From: Gracilibacillus kekensis
Lineage (GTDB): Bacteria; Bacillota; Bacilli; Bacillales; Amphibacillaceae
DNA length: 64,000 bases
Direction of reading: 5' to 3'
Assembly (NCBI RefSeq): GCF_900143085.1
Contig: NZ_FRCZ01000003.1
Coordinates: forward strand, 417,818 to 481,817
The translations under genes and the position numbers were made by a program. Position 1 is the first letter of the stretch, and each line of letters starts with the position of its first letter. Below are positions 36,037 through 45,721 of the stretch, in pieces. Below the pieces are notes generated by a model. The model searched no databases and was not told the origin of the DNA. It worked only from the letters and a program-made list of their open reading frames with translations.

Positions 36037-37392
36037 GTGATTAAGAAGCTATTAATTGCTAACCGTGGAGAAATAGCTGTTAGAATTATTCGCTCTGCTA
36101 AAGAGATGGGTATCGAAACGGTAGCAGTCTATTCAGAAGCAGATAGTGAAGCATTACACGTTCAACTAGCAGATGAAGCTTACTGTATTGGACCAAAATT
36201 AAGTACGGATAGTTATTTGAATTTTACAAACATCATGAGCGTAGCAACCTTAACGGAATCCGATGCGATTCATCCAGGGTATGGTTTTTTATCCGAAAAT
36301 GCAGATTTTGCAGAGATATGTGATGCATGCAATATTACATTTGTTGGACCGAGTGCCTATGCGATTCAAAAAATGGGTACGAAAGACGTCGCAAGAGAAA
36401 CAATGAAAGAAGCAGGTGTTCCAGTAGTACCTGGTTCAAATGGTATTATTAAAGATGAAGAAGATGGTCTAAAGGTAGCCAAAGAAATTGGTTTCCCTGT
36501 TATCATTAAAGCTACTGCAGGTGGTGGTGGCAAAGGAATACGTGTTGCCAGAACCGAAGAAGAGTTAGTAAAAGGAATCCGTGTTACACAGAACGAAGCA
36601 GAAAAAGCTTTTGGTAATCCTGGTGTTTATTTAGAGAAATTTATTGAAGATTTTCGACATGTCGAAATACAAATTTTAGCAGATAACCATGGTAATGCCA
36701 TTCACCTTGGTGAACGTGATTGTACGGTGCAAAGAAGGCTGCAAAAATTAATCGAAGAAACACCATCTCCAGCAATTGACGCAAAGATGAGAGCAACTAT
36801 GGGAGACGCTGCAGTGAAAGCAGCAAAAGCCGTTAATTATTCTGGGGCAGGAACGATTGAATTTATATTTGATCAAAAAGAAAATACGTTTTATTTTATG
36901 GAAATGAACACGCGTATTCAAGTGGAACATCCTGTAACAGAAATGGTAACAGGTGTCGATTTAATAAAAGAACAAATCAATATTGCAAATGATGAAATAT
37001 TAAACTATCAGCAAGAAGATATAACATTTGAAGGATGGGCAATGGAATGTCGTATTAATGCAGAAAATCCTGAAAAAGACTTTATGCCTTCAGCAGGAAA
37101 AATTGAGATGTATTTGCCACCTGGTGGTCTTGGAGTGAGAGTTGATTCAGCTGCATATCCAGGTTATCAAATACCTCCATATTATGATTCCATGATTGCA
37201 AAACTAATTACTTATGGAAAAACTAGAAAAGAAGCTGTAGATCGTATGAAGAGGGCATTAGATGAATTTGTAGTGGAAGGCGTCCATACAACAATACCAT
37301 TCCATCGAAAGATGATGGTCCATCCAGTGTTTGTAGATGGAAATTTTAATACAAGATTTTTAGAGAAGTATAGTATAATGGATAATGAGTAA
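36037..37392 (+). CDS. accC: acetyl-CoA carboxylase biotin carboxylase
   Basis: 451 residues. ATP-grasp enzyme that carboxylates the biotin of AccB. Gly-rich loop KATAGGGGKGIR near 158-169, EKFIEDFRHVEIQ, and catalytic MEMNTRIQVEHPVTE near 287-301 are conserved. Starts with GTG 36037. Length is typical (about 450). The accBC pair is followed by the Asp23 gene as in B. subtilis. Confidence 0.97.
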   Translation: MIKKLLIANRGEIAVRIIRSAKEMGIETVAVYSEADSEALHVQLADEAYCIGPKLSTDSYLNFTNIMSVATLTESDAIHPGYGFLSENADFAEICDACNITFVGPSAYAIQKMGTKDVARETMKEAGVPVVPGSNGIIKDEEDGLKVAKEIGFPVIIKATAGGGGKGIRVARTEEELVKGIRVTQNEAEKAFGNPGVYLEKFIEDFRHVEIQILADNHGNAIHLGERDCTVQRRLQKLIEETPSPAIDAKMRATMGDAAVKAAKAVNYSGAGTIEFIFDQKENTFYFMEMNTRIQVEHPVTEMVTGVDLIKEQINIANDEILNYQQEDITFEGWAMECRINAENPEKDFMPSAGKIEMYLPPGGLGVRVDSAAYPGYQIPPYYDSMIAKLITYGKTRKEAVDRMKRALDEFVVEGVHTTIPFHRKMMVHPVFVDGNFNTRFLEKYSIMDNE

Positions 37393-37420
37393 GATTACTA
37401 TTAAGTGAAGGAGGTTCATC

Positions 37421-37819
37421 ATGGCTGAAAACCAATTACTGAACGTAGGTGAATTTACTCCATTAGGCAAAGTAGAAATTGCCCCAGAAGTATTAGAAGT
37501 TATTGCAGGAATTGCAACAACTGAAATTCCCGGCGTCTCTAGTATGAGAGGCAATTTTGCTACAGGTGTAGCAGAACGCTTAGGTAAGAAAGCACACGGT
37601 AAAGGTATAAAGGTTGAATTAAGTGATGATGCTGTTCTCATTGATGTCTTTATTGTAGTTGATTATGGACATTCCGTTCCTAACATAGCAGAAAAAATTC
37701 AATTAAATGTAAGACAAGCAATCGAAAATATGACAGCAATACACATAAAAGAAATTAATGTGCATGTAGTTGGAGTCCATCTGGAACATCCTACTGAAGA
37801 AAAAACTGAAAATTATTAA
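37421..37819 (+). CDS. yqhY: Asp23/Gls24 family envelope stress protein (YqhY)
   Basis: 132 residues, Asp23 fold: GKVEIAPEVLEVIAGIATTEIPGVSSMRG is the family N-terminal motif, and HVVGVHLE the end. In B. subtilis YqhY is linked to acetyl-CoA carboxylase control, and loss upsets lipid synthesis; the same accB-accC-yqhY order supports this here. ATG 37421 follows AAGGAGG. A terminator follows. Confidence 0.93.
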   Translation: MAENQLLNVGEFTPLGKVEIAPEVLEVIAGIATTEIPGVSSMRGNFATGVAERLGKKAHGKGIKVELSDDAVLIDVFIVVDYGHSVPNIAEKIQLNVRQAIENMTAIHIKEINVHVVGVHLEHPTEEKTENY

Positions 37820-37844
37820 GCTTTCAACAGAATGGTAGTGAGAG

Positions 37845-37877
37845 AGTCCTGCAGTAATATAACTGTAAGGACTTTTT
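37845..37877 (+). terminator. terminator after yqhY
   Basis: AGTCCT-GCAGT and ACTGT-AAGGACT pair around a short AT loop and end in TTTTT. Confidence 0.8.
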
Positions 37878-38022
37878 CCATTTTATTTCAAACAGAAATT
37901 TAATCCTGTCTGTATGTTATATTTTTTTTCGCGGAATTATATGATTTGATAGCAATACTTTACAGAACATGGTATCATTTGTAGATGAAGAAAAAGACCG
38001 TGATAAGGAGTAGAAAAACTCA

Positions 38023-38403
38023 ATGAAAAGAAGAGCTGCGCGTGAGAAAGCATTACAAGTTTTATTCTCATTAGATATAGAAGAATATGATCTTGAAACA
38101 ACTTTAGAAAACACATTAGACAGTGAAGAAAGAGATTCCTTTTTGTTAAGCATTGTAAATGGGGTTATAGAAAACCAGCAAGAAATTGATGAAAAAATCA
38201 CCAAACACTTAGAGAACTGGTCAATAAAAAGACTTGCGTTTGTCGAAAAGACGTTACTTAGAATGGCAACTTATGAATTGTTTTATTTAAAAGATGCACC
38301 AGAAAGTGTAGTTATAAATGAAGTAATTGAAATTGCTCATATATTTGGTGATGAAAAGTCTGGAAAATTTATTAATGGTGTATTATCTAAAATGATCCAA
38401 TAA
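38023..38403 (+). CDS. nusB: transcription antitermination factor NusB
   Basis: 126 residues, all-helical RNA-binding protein that with NusE binds boxA in rRNA leaders. Begins MKRRAAREKALQVLFSLDI and contains RMATYELFYLKDAPESVVINEVIEIAHIFG, the family core. ATG 38023 with AAGGAG 13 bases upstream. folD follows 12 bases after the stop. Confidence 0.96.
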   Translation: MKRRAAREKALQVLFSLDIEEYDLETTLENTLDSEERDSFLLSIVNGVIENQQEIDEKITKHLENWSIKRLAFVEKTLLRMATYELFYLKDAPESVVINEVIEIAHIFGDEKSGKFINGVLSKMIQ

Positions 38404-38415
38404 GGGGGAAATATT

Positions 38416-39273
38416 GTGACGGCAGAAGTTATTTACGGAAGCGAGTTAGCAAAAAATTTGCGAGCTGAAATGAAAGAAGAAGCACTGGAATTGCGCAACA
38501 AGGGTATCATTCCCGGATTAGCTGTTGTATTAATTGGTGATGATCCAGCATCTAAATCCTATGTAAAAGGAAAGCAAAAGGCATCTGATTATGTTGGAGT
38601 TGATTCAGAATTAATTGAATTACCTGATACTACTACCCAAGAAGAATTGTTAGCTTTAATTGATGAATTAAACAATAAAGATACAGTACATGGAATTTTA
38701 GTGCAACTACCGTTACCTGACCATATAGACGAGCAAATTGTTATCGAAGCAATTTCTCCAGAGAAAGATGTAGATGGTTTTCATCCGATTAGCATAGGCC
38801 GAATGATGACTGGAAAAGATACCTTCTTTCCTTGTACACCCTATGGAATTATCCAAATGATGAAGTCGAAAAATATCTCACTTGAAGGAAAACATGCTGT
38901 TATCATTGGAAGAAGTAATATTGTCGGAAAACCTGTCGGACAATTATTATTATCGGAAAATGCGACCGTAACATATTGTCATTCAAGAACAAAGAGTATG
39001 GAAAAATACATAGAATCAGCAGATATCTTAATCGTTGCTGTCGGTAAAGCTCATTTTATAAACGGTGATCACATTAAAGACGGAGCGATAGTGATTGATG
39101 TTGGTGTCAACCGCATTGAAGATGGCTCCTTAACGGGTGATGTTGATTTTGATTCAGCTAAAGAAAAAGCAAGTTATATTACACCAGTACCTAAAGGTGT
39201 AGGTCCAATGACAATTACAATGCTAATGCATAACACCATTAAATCCGCCAAAAAAAAGAATGGCTTATTGTAA
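38416..39273 (+). CDS. folD: bifunctional methylene-THF dehydrogenase/cyclohydrolase FolD
   Basis: 285 residues. Interconverts 5,10-methylene-, methenyl- and 10-formyl-THF using NADP. Catalytic Lys in SYVKGKQKAS near 55, GRSNIVGKPVG Rossmann loop near 165, and PVPKGVGPMT near the C-terminus. GTG 38416 has GGGGG upstream. It shares folate supply with the 5-formyl-THF cyclo-ligase at 5447. Confidence 0.97.
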   Translation: MTAEVIYGSELAKNLRAEMKEEALELRNKGIIPGLAVVLIGDDPASKSYVKGKQKASDYVGVDSELIELPDTTTQEELLALIDELNNKDTVHGILVQLPLPDHIDEQIVIEAISPEKDVDGFHPISIGRMMTGKDTFFPCTPYGIIQMMKSKNISLEGKHAVIIGRSNIVGKPVGQLLLSENATVTYCHSRTKSMEKYIESADILIVAVGKAHFINGDHIKDGAIVIDVGVNRIEDGSLTGDVDFDSAKEKASYITPVPKGVGPMTITMLMHNTIKSAKKKNGLL

Positions 39274-39342
39274 AAATGGCTACTATCTTCTGATTTAGTA
39301 TGAGGGTTGAAAGAATTTGGGCCAGAAGTATTTTCTAATTTT

Positions 39343-39383
39343 AAAATCCAAACGATCGAATAGACTTCGAGCGTTTGGATTTT
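39343..39383 (+). terminator. ATCCAAAC-type terminator after folD
   Basis: Arms of 18 bases (39343-39360 and 39366-39383; AAAATCCAAACGATCGAA with one mismatch) and a 5-base loop, ending in T residues. It shares the stem sequence with hairpins at 13744, 20631 and 54762. Confidence 0.8.
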
Positions 39384-39397
39384 CATGCATATTAGGA

Positions 39398-39906
39398 AGA
39401 GACTACGTAATACTGGATGTATATTTAATAGCAAAGTGGTAATTTTGAAACGTGTTATGGACTAGTAAACCGCTACGGCTGCCCACTTCCCTTTCCGTGG
39501 GGTTTTCCTTTCAGCTAACTTTTTCAAGCAAAGAACACTTGAAAAAGTGGATCTTCAAGTAAAACATTCCCACAGGAGTGAAAGTGGGCGGCCTGCGCTA
39601 TAAAAATATTCTACAATTGTTGCAACAGTTAGCATTTTGCGCTGTTACTCCAATGAACAAATTTTTTTATGTGAGGAATAGCATAATGCTACCTCATACT
39701 AGCGTTGTGAAATATCAAATTAGCGTAGGCGTCCGCTTTTACTCCTATGGGATATTTTTCTCCGAAGATCCACTTTGGTAAGTGATCTATCCTTACCAAA
39801 GTTAACTGAGGAGAAAAACCCATGGAAAGAGAAGCGGACAAGCCGAAGCGATTGCTAAGCTCACACATTATGTCAAAATTACAACATCATTTATTGCGCA
39901 GTATCC
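39398..39906. repeat. palindromic MITE-like element between folD and xseA
   Basis: About 509 bases. Imperfect ends GAGACTACGTAATA and TATTGCGCAGTATC; GGTAATTTTG near the left is mirrored by CAAAATTACA near the right. The left module (39470-39600) closely matches the inverted right module of the copy at 34886. The right module (39720-39850) is inverted. A short open frame within (39578) is spurious. Nothing else is visible in the gap up to xseA. Confidence 0.75.
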
Positions 39907-40046
39907 TCATTTTGCGAAACAAGTTATATTTCATCATTTCTGTTTGAAGTTAAGAAAAAAATTGCGCCTAGTTTCTTTTCTATAGAAATTTTATGCTAAG
40001 CAATTGTATAATAGTGAATAGGAAGATTCTTTGAAGGGATGATTTT

Positions 40047-41408
40047 GTGGAAGAACGATATTTATCAGTTACCGCGTTAACAAAATATATAAAAAAGAAG
40101 TTTGACGTTGATCAACATCTCAATCATATTTGGTTGAAAGGTGAAATCTCGAATTTTAAACATCATTCAAGAGGTCATATGTATATGACGATAAAAGATG
40201 ATAATGCAAGCATTCGAGCTGTCATGTTTCAAAGACAAAATCAATCACTCCCATTCACACCTGAAAATGGTATGAAAATCTTATTGACAGGTCATGTCAG
40301 TGTCTTCGAAATTCAAGGTCAATATCAATTATATATACAAGACATGCAACCGGATGGTATTGGTGCATTACATTTAGCCTTCGAGCAATTAAAAGAGAAG
40401 CTATTTAAAGAAGGTTTATTTGATAAGGTACATAAAAAGGATTTACCTAAATACCCAAGTCAGATCGCTGTATTGACTTCACCAACAGGGGCCGCTATTC
40501 GAGACATTTTAACTACTCTTGAGAGACGATATCCCATTGCTCACATTCTTATTATACCTGTTCTTGTACAAGGCAAACAAGCCACAAAATCCATCGTCGA
40601 CGGAATTATTAGTGCAAATCAATTTTCAGAAATTGATCTTATTATCGTAGGTCGTGGTGGTGGTTCACTTGAGGAACTTTGGTGTTTTAATGAAGAAGAA
40701 GTCGCTAGAGCCATATTTCAATCAGAACTTCCAGTTATATCCGCCGTTGGTCACGAAACAGATATAACTATAAGTGACATGGTGGCAGATGTGAGAGCGC
40801 CAACTCCAACAGCCGCAGCAGAGTTAGCTGTACCATCAAAATTGGACTTAATAGAAAAAATTATCAATCTTGATCAATTTATATATAAACACATGATACA
40901 TAAAATTGAGCAATATGAAGAGAGACTTTCATCGATTGAAAAATCTTATGTTTTTAAGTACCCAGAGCGATTAGTCGAAGAGAAGGAACAACGATTAGAT
41001 CGAGCAATGGAACATATAACCAAACATATGGATAACCTAATCACCAGTAAAACGGTGAACTATCATAACATAGAAAAACGTTTTTCTTTTGTGTTGACAA
41101 CTACACAAATAAAACACAAAGAAGAGAAAGTTTCGCAACTAATGAATAGGTTACATCGCGCTAGTACACAACATATCGATAATAAGAAAAATGCATTTAG
41201 TAAGAAGTTATCACAATTGGATCTTTTAAATCCTACCAGAATTATGAGTAGAGGCTATTCGATCACATATAAAAAGGACAGGAGTATTATTAAAAGTATA
41301 GAGAACCTTCGGAAAAAAGATGCTATAGTTGTCAGGTTAACTGATGGACATGCAGAATGCACAATAGATCATATCAGAAAGGAAGATCAAAATGAGCGAA
41401 AAAAATAA
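40047..41408 (+). CDS. xseA: exodeoxyribonuclease VII large subunit
   Basis: 453 residues. N-terminal OB-fold (LSVTALTKYIKKKFD, WLKGEISNFKHHSRGHMYMTIKD), a nuclease domain with VLTSPTGAAIRDI, VGRGGGSLEELW and AVGHETDITISD, then a long coiled coil (about 275-400) and an end with RGYSITYK. It degrades single-stranded DNA with XseB. Starts with GTG 40047; GAAGGGATG upstream. Overlaps xseB by 17 bases. Confidence 0.95.
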   Translation: MEERYLSVTALTKYIKKKFDVDQHLNHIWLKGEISNFKHHSRGHMYMTIKDDNASIRAVMFQRQNQSLPFTPENGMKILLTGHVSVFEIQGQYQLYIQDMQPDGIGALHLAFEQLKEKLFKEGLFDKVHKKDLPKYPSQIAVLTSPTGAAIRDILTTLERRYPIAHILIIPVLVQGKQATKSIVDGIISANQFSEIDLIIVGRGGGSLEELWCFNEEEVARAIFQSELPVISAVGHETDITISDMVADVRAPTPTAAAELAVPSKLDLIEKIINLDQFIYKHMIHKIEQYEERLSSIEKSYVFKYPERLVEEKEQRLDRAMEHITKHMDNLITSKTVNYHNIEKRFSFVLTTTQIKHKEEKVSQLMNRLHRASTQHIDNKKNAFSKKLSQLDLLNPTRIMSRGYSITYKKDRSIIKSIENLRKKDAIVVRLTDGHAECTIDHIRKEDQNERKK

Positions 41409-41628
41409 TGACTTATCTTTTGAAGAAGCTTTGGAGCAATTAGAAAGCATCGTTAATAAAATGGAAGAAGGCGAAGTCCCTCTCGAAAAAGCAATGGAAT
41501 ACTATGCGGAAGGTTCAAAATTGTCAAAGATTTGTCATGACAAATTAACTAAAGCTGACAAGCAAATGAAACAAATACTTAAAGATGATAATAATCGAGA
41601 GAGCTTTGATATTCAGGAGGAAAATTAA
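41392..41628 (+). CDS. xseB: exodeoxyribonuclease VII small subunit
   Basis: 78 residues, helical. LSFEEALEQLESIVNKMEEGEVPLEKAMEYYAEGSKL is the standard XseB core. Starts inside xseA and its stop TAA directly precedes the GTG of ispA, so xseA-xseB-ispA are coupled in translation. Confidence 0.96.
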   Translation: MSEKNNDLSFEEALEQLESIVNKMEEGEVPLEKAMEYYAEGSKLSKICHDKLTKADKQMKQILKDDNNRESFDIQEEN

Positions 41629-42513
41629 GTGGATCAATCGTTACATGTTTTTCTTAAAAAGGAACAAGATGATTTAAATCAAGCACTTATACGTTACATC
41701 AATACTTTAGATATTCCTAAGCGATTAAAGGACTCTGTTTTGTATTCAATCAATGCAGGTGGTAAGCGGTTAAGGCCTTTATTAATGAAACTGACGTGTA
41801 TCGGTTTAGGAGGTAAAGAAGAACGAATTTATCCCGCTGCTGTAGCCTTAGAAATGATACATACATATTCACTTATTCATGATGATTTACCTGCAATGGA
41901 TGATGACGTTTATCGGAGAGGGCAATTAACAAACCATATGAAATTTGATGAAGCAACTGCTATTTTGGCCGGGGATGGGTTATTAACTAATAGTTTTCAT
42001 GCTATTAGCACAACTGATTTATATTCAGCAGAAGAAAAAATAGAGATTATCACAAAGTTATCGACGGCTAGTGGTTTAGAGGGAATGGTAGCTGGACAAT
42101 TGTTGGATATGGAAGCTGAAAATAAACAAATTCCCCTTGAAGAATTAGAAAAAATACATCACTTGAAAACAGGTAGATTAATTTCGTTTGCAGTTGAAAT
42201 TGGTGGCTATTTAGCTGGGGTATCTGTTGAAAAAATGAAGATATTAAAAAGATATGGGGATTATCTAGGAGTTATATTTCAAATTCAAGATGATATACTG
42301 GATGTCGAAGGTGATCAAGCGATAATTGGAAAAAGCGTAGGGAGCGATATTGAAAACGATAAAAGTACATATCCTCATTTATTAGGAGTGGACGGCGCTA
42401 AGAATTATAAGGATAACTATTTAAAAGAAGCAATTAAATGTTTAGCGGATGTAGGATTACAAGGAACCGATTTAGAGAATATAACACAGTATTTAAGTGA
42501 TAGAAATCAGTAA
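41629..42513 (+). CDS. ispA: farnesyl diphosphate synthase (geranyltranstransferase)
   Basis: 294 residues. Condenses IPP with DMAPP and GPP to farnesyl-PP. First Asp-rich motif IHDDLPAMDDD near 83-93 and second QDDILDVEGD near 221-230; NAGGKRLRPLL binds IPP. GTG 41629 with AGGAGG upstream. It is followed by OLE RNA, oapA and dxs on the same strand, so isoprenoid genes flank the RNA. Confidence 0.96.
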   Translation: MDQSLHVFLKKEQDDLNQALIRYINTLDIPKRLKDSVLYSINAGGKRLRPLLMKLTCIGLGGKEERIYPAAVALEMIHTYSLIHDDLPAMDDDVYRRGQLTNHMKFDEATAILAGDGLLTNSFHAISTTDLYSAEEKIEIITKLSTASGLEGMVAGQLLDMEAENKQIPLEELEKIHHLKTGRLISFAVEIGGYLAGVSVEKMKILKRYGDYLGVIFQIQDDILDVEGDQAIIGKSVGSDIENDKSTYPHLLGVDGAKNYKDNYLKEAIKCLADVGLQGTDLENITQYLSDRNQ

Positions 42514-42557
42514 ATATTGAGAAAAAGTAAAATTCATGTTATATTAAGAATAAGTAA

Positions 42558-43147
42558 ATGGGATGGTGCAGTATTCTAGTCAATCCTCCGTTTCTGAAGG
42601 CGGGCCTAAAAATCCGCCAAAGGGCACATCGATGAAGTTCCTTGTGTTGGCTTGAGGCGCCCAGCCTTGGGTCGATGCTGGGAGTTAAGGTTGAAGGGCG
42701 ATCCACAAAGGCATGTGGGCGTAGACCCTTTTTCCGCGGAGGCCCATCTCTGTATTCAATGCTTAGCCAAGGATTGAGTATGGAATGGGGTATGAACCTA
42801 CGTAATAAGAATCGGGTATTCTTATTCGTAGCGTAGCCTGCCTTGAGTGGTACGAAGGGGATTATAGGTAACAGAGTGTTCGAACTTGATGGCCACTTGC
42901 TCGGACATGTTTTTCTATATGAAATTCGTACTGCAAAAGAGGCTAGGAAACGGTCAAAGGTTGTTGAGGAAATCTCCTAGGCTGTTCCATGCGACATTTA
43001 AAAGGGATTATAGTGTGGACTGAGTGGTAATCCAGTCTAGCGACGGGTGACTACGCTAAGTCAGATTTAAAGGGGAACCGCCAGAATGGCAACATTCGGT
43101 ATCTGACTGGGAAAACCTACTGGACCTAAGCCGCAGTTTTTACCTTT
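42558..43147 (+). ncRNA. ole: OLE RNA (ornate large extremophilic RNA)
   Basis: About 590 bases between ispA and oapA with no credible coding frame and visibly higher GC than its neighbours. It starts around GGGATGGTGCAGTATTCTAG and ends around CTAAGCCGCAGTTTTTA; ends are approximate. Hairpins seen by eye include GGCGG/CCGCC (42598-42618), CGTAATAAGAAT/ATTCTTATTCG (42801-42830), and AGTCAGAT/ATCTGACT (43059-43109) enclosing an inner GCCAGAATGGC turn. Known OLE RNAs are about 600 bases, lie in isoprenoid operons of extremophilic Firmicutes and form a membrane ribonucleoprotein with OapA, affecting magnesium, alcohol and cold tolerance. The identification rests on size, structure and the exact ispA-RNA-oapA-dxs context. 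Confidence 0.92.
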
Positions 43148-43201
43148 TAAATGACCATTCCATTCATTATACATAATGTTGTTGAATATCGAGGTTTAAT
43201 C

Positions 43202-43780
43202 ATGAATAAAAAACAATTAAAGAAGTCGATAAAATTTAGTATTAGCATTGCCGTTATCACGTTTGTGTTAGCGGCTATTTTTTCAGTGGTGTCTTCCTAT
43301 ATATTAAGTGGTGTAATGTCGATCATCGGTTTAGTGATCGTATTTATCATTGTATTAATTGGCGTGTTTTTTGATATGCTCGGAATCGCTGCTACTGCAG
43401 CAGATGAGGTGCCATTTCATGCAATGGCAGCAGAGAAGGTAAGCGGTTCCAAACAAGCAATATTAATAGTTAGAAACGCTGATCGCTTTGCGAGTTTTTG
43501 TAATGATGTTATTGGAGATATTTCTGGTATAATAAGTGGTACAGCTTCAGCAATCGTTGTATTGCAAATAGCTAACGGTTTTGGATATGGGGAAGGAACC
43601 TCCTTTCAAATTACCATATCTGTGATAATGACTAGTTTAGTTGCAGCATTAACCGTTGGTGGTAAAGCCTTAGGCAAGTTTTTCGCTATTCATGCATCGA
43701 CTAAAATTATCTTTATTGTCGGTAAAATAATTGCATTTTTAGAAGAAAAACTTAAAATAAGAGTATTGTCGAATAAATAA
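43202..43780 (+). CDS. oapA: OLE-associated protein OapA
   Basis: 192 residues, integral membrane protein with about four helices (14-32, 38-57, 105-125, 140-160). The stretch DEVPFHAMAAEKVSGSK followed by RNADRFASFCND resembles the DUF21/CNNM transmembrane domain. A DxxxD motif (D102-VIG-D106) matches the motif I recall as functionally important in B. halodurans OapA. OapA anchors OLE RNA to the cell membrane. ATG 43202 has GAGGT 7 bases upstream; a frame from 43151 extends toward the RNA end and is rejected. Confidence 0.9.
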   Translation: MNKKQLKKSIKFSISIAVITFVLAAIFSVVSSYILSGVMSIIGLVIVFIIVLIGVFFDMLGIAATAADEVPFHAMAAEKVSGSKQAILIVRNADRFASFCNDVIGDISGIISGTASAIVVLQIANGFGYGEGTSFQITISVIMTSLVAALTVGGKALGKFFAIHASTKIIFIVGKIIAFLEEKLKIRVLSNK

Positions 43781-43816
43781 ATAGAATTTTTAATAATTAG
43801 TAGGGAGGATTCCTTC

Positions 43817-45715
43817 ATGGATCTAACCAAGATGAAAAATCCACAATTTCTTAAAGACTTAAATACTGACGAATTAGAAGTATTAGCAGCAGAAATCCGC
43901 CAATTTTTAATTGAGAAATTATCAATTACTGGTGGACATTTAGGTGCTAACTTAGGTGTGGTAGAACTTACTTTAGCATTACACAAACAGTTTGACAGCC
44001 CAAAGGACAAGTTAATTTTTGATGTGGGGCATCAATCATACATTCATAAAATGTTAACCGGTCGCACAGATCAGTTTGACACACTTAGGAAATATAAAGG
44101 TCTTTGTGGATTTCCGAAGATGAATGAAAGCGAGCACGATGTTTGGGAAACTGGTCACAGTTCTACATCATTATCTGCAGCAATGGGTATGGCGATTGCA
44201 CGAGATATGAAAAATGAAAAGCATGCAGTTGTACCAATTATTGGAGATGGGGCGCTTACAGGTGGTATGGCATTAGAAGCGTTAAATCACATTGGACATG
44301 AAAAAAAGAATTTAACAGTTATATTGAACGATAATGAAATGTCAATAGCCGGCAACGTTGGTGCACTCCACAATGCATTGGGTAGAATGAGAAGTGCTGG
44401 TAAGTATAATAGGGTAAAAGATGAACTTGAACTTTTATTAAAACGAATTCCGGCTGTAGGTGGAAAAATTGCACAAACAGCTGAGAGAGTTAAAGATAGT
44501 ATGAAATATTTTATGGTACCAGGTATGTTGTTTGAGGAATTTGGTTTTACATATTTTGGACCAGTAGATGGGCATGATTTTAAAGATTTAGAAGAAAATA
44601 TCGCATATGCAAAGAAAACAGAAGGACCTGTTTTGGTTCACGTTATTACTCAAAAAGGAAAAGGGTACATGCCTGCTGAATCTGATAAAAAAGATAAATG
44701 GCATGGTGTAGGCCCATATAAAATTGATTCGGGTGAAAAAATTAAACCCGCAAATGCAGCACCAGCATGGAGCCAAGTTGTGAGTGATACACTGGAAGCA
44801 ATAGCGGAAAAGGATAATCGACTAGCAGTCATTACTCCTGCTATGATCCTTGGATCCAAATTAGACAAATTCCAGGAAAGATATCCCGAGCGATTGTTTG
44901 ATGTGGGAATTGCTGAGCAACATGCCACCACACTATCTGCTGGACTTGCTACTCAAGGGATGAAACCCTTTCTAGCTATATACTCCACTTTTTTACAACG
45001 AGCATATGATCAGCTTGTACATGATGTTTGTCGTCAAAACCTAAATGTGGCATTTGGAATTGATCGCGCTGGATTGGTAGGTGCAGATGGTGAAACACAT
45101 CAAGGAGTATTCGATATTGCCTTCTTACGACACTTGCCTAATATAGTTGTTATGATGCCTAAAGACGAAAATGAATGTCAACATATGGTCAATACTGCTA
45201 TTAAATATGATAATGGACCAATTGCAGTAAGGTTTCCTCGAGGTAACGGACTTGGAGTGACAATGGACCAAGGATTATCAACGATTCCAATTGGATCATG
45301 GGAAGTGTTAAAAAATGGAACAGATGCAGTTATTTTAACTTTTGGTACTACGATAGAAATGTCAGTTGCAGCAAGTACTGCGTTGGCCAAGCAAGGTATT
45401 AATGTTGAAGTTATCAATGCCCGTTTTATTAAACCTTTAGATGAAGATATTTTACATGAAAGAATGAAGAATAACATTCCCATTCTGACAGTAGAAGAAG
45501 CGGTGCTTAAAGGAGGATTTGGTAGTTCAATATTAGAATTTGCTGAAGAACATAATTATCATCCGACCATTAAAAGAATAGGAATCCCTGACCGTTATAT
45601 TGAACATGGCGATGTTGATCAATTACTAGAAGAAATTGATCTAACAAAAGAGCAAATTATGATTGAAATAAATGCATTATTAAATGGTAGCAATGAGAAA
45701 CAAAAAAGGGCATGA
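43817..45715 (+). CDS. dxs: 1-deoxy-D-xylulose-5-phosphate synthase
   Basis: 632 residues. Thiamine-diphosphate enzyme making DXP from pyruvate and glyceraldehyde 3-phosphate, entry step of the MEP isoprenoid pathway. VGHQSYIHK near 74, [15 protein letters not shown] near 150 (ThDP/Mg site), and the transketolase-like [10 protein letters not shown] near 366 are intact. AGGGAGG precedes ATG 43817. ispA, OLE, oapA and dxs are probably one transcription unit. Confidence 0.97.
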   Translation: MDLTKMKNPQFLKDLNTDELEVLAAEIRQFLIEKLSITGGHLGANLGVVELTLALHKQFDSPKDKLIFDVGHQSYIHKMLTGRTDQFDTLRKYKGLCGFPKMNESEHDVWETGHSSTSLSAAMGMAIARDMKNEKHAVVPIIGDGALTGGMALEALNHIGHEKKNLTVILNDNEMSIAGNVGALHNALGRMRSAGKYNRVKDELELLLKRIPAVGGKIAQTAERVKDSMKYFMVPGMLFEEFGFTYFGPVDGHDFKDLEENIAYAKKTEGPVLVHVITQKGKGYMPAESDKKDKWHGVGPYKIDSGEKIKPANAAPAWSQVVSDTLEAIAEKDNRLAVITPAMILGSKLDKFQERYPERLFDVGIAEQHATTLSAGLATQGMKPFLAIYSTFLQRAYDQLVHDVCRQNLNVAFGIDRAGLVGADGETHQGVFDIAFLRHLPNIVVMMPKDENECQHMVNTAIKYDNGPIAVRFPRGNGLGVTMDQGLSTIPIGSWEVLKNGTDAVILTFGTTIEMSVAASTALAKQGINVEVINARFIKPLDEDILHERMKNNIPILTVEEAVLKGGFGSSILEFAEEHNYHPTIKRIGIPDRYIEHGDVDQLLEEIDLTKEQIMIEINALLNGSNEKQKRA

Positions 45716-45721
45716 TGAATA

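Noticed and set aside
42642..42836. 64-residue open frame in the ispA-oapA gap
   Set aside because: Lies inside the OLE RNA and lacks a ribosome site; structured RNA explains the sequence better.
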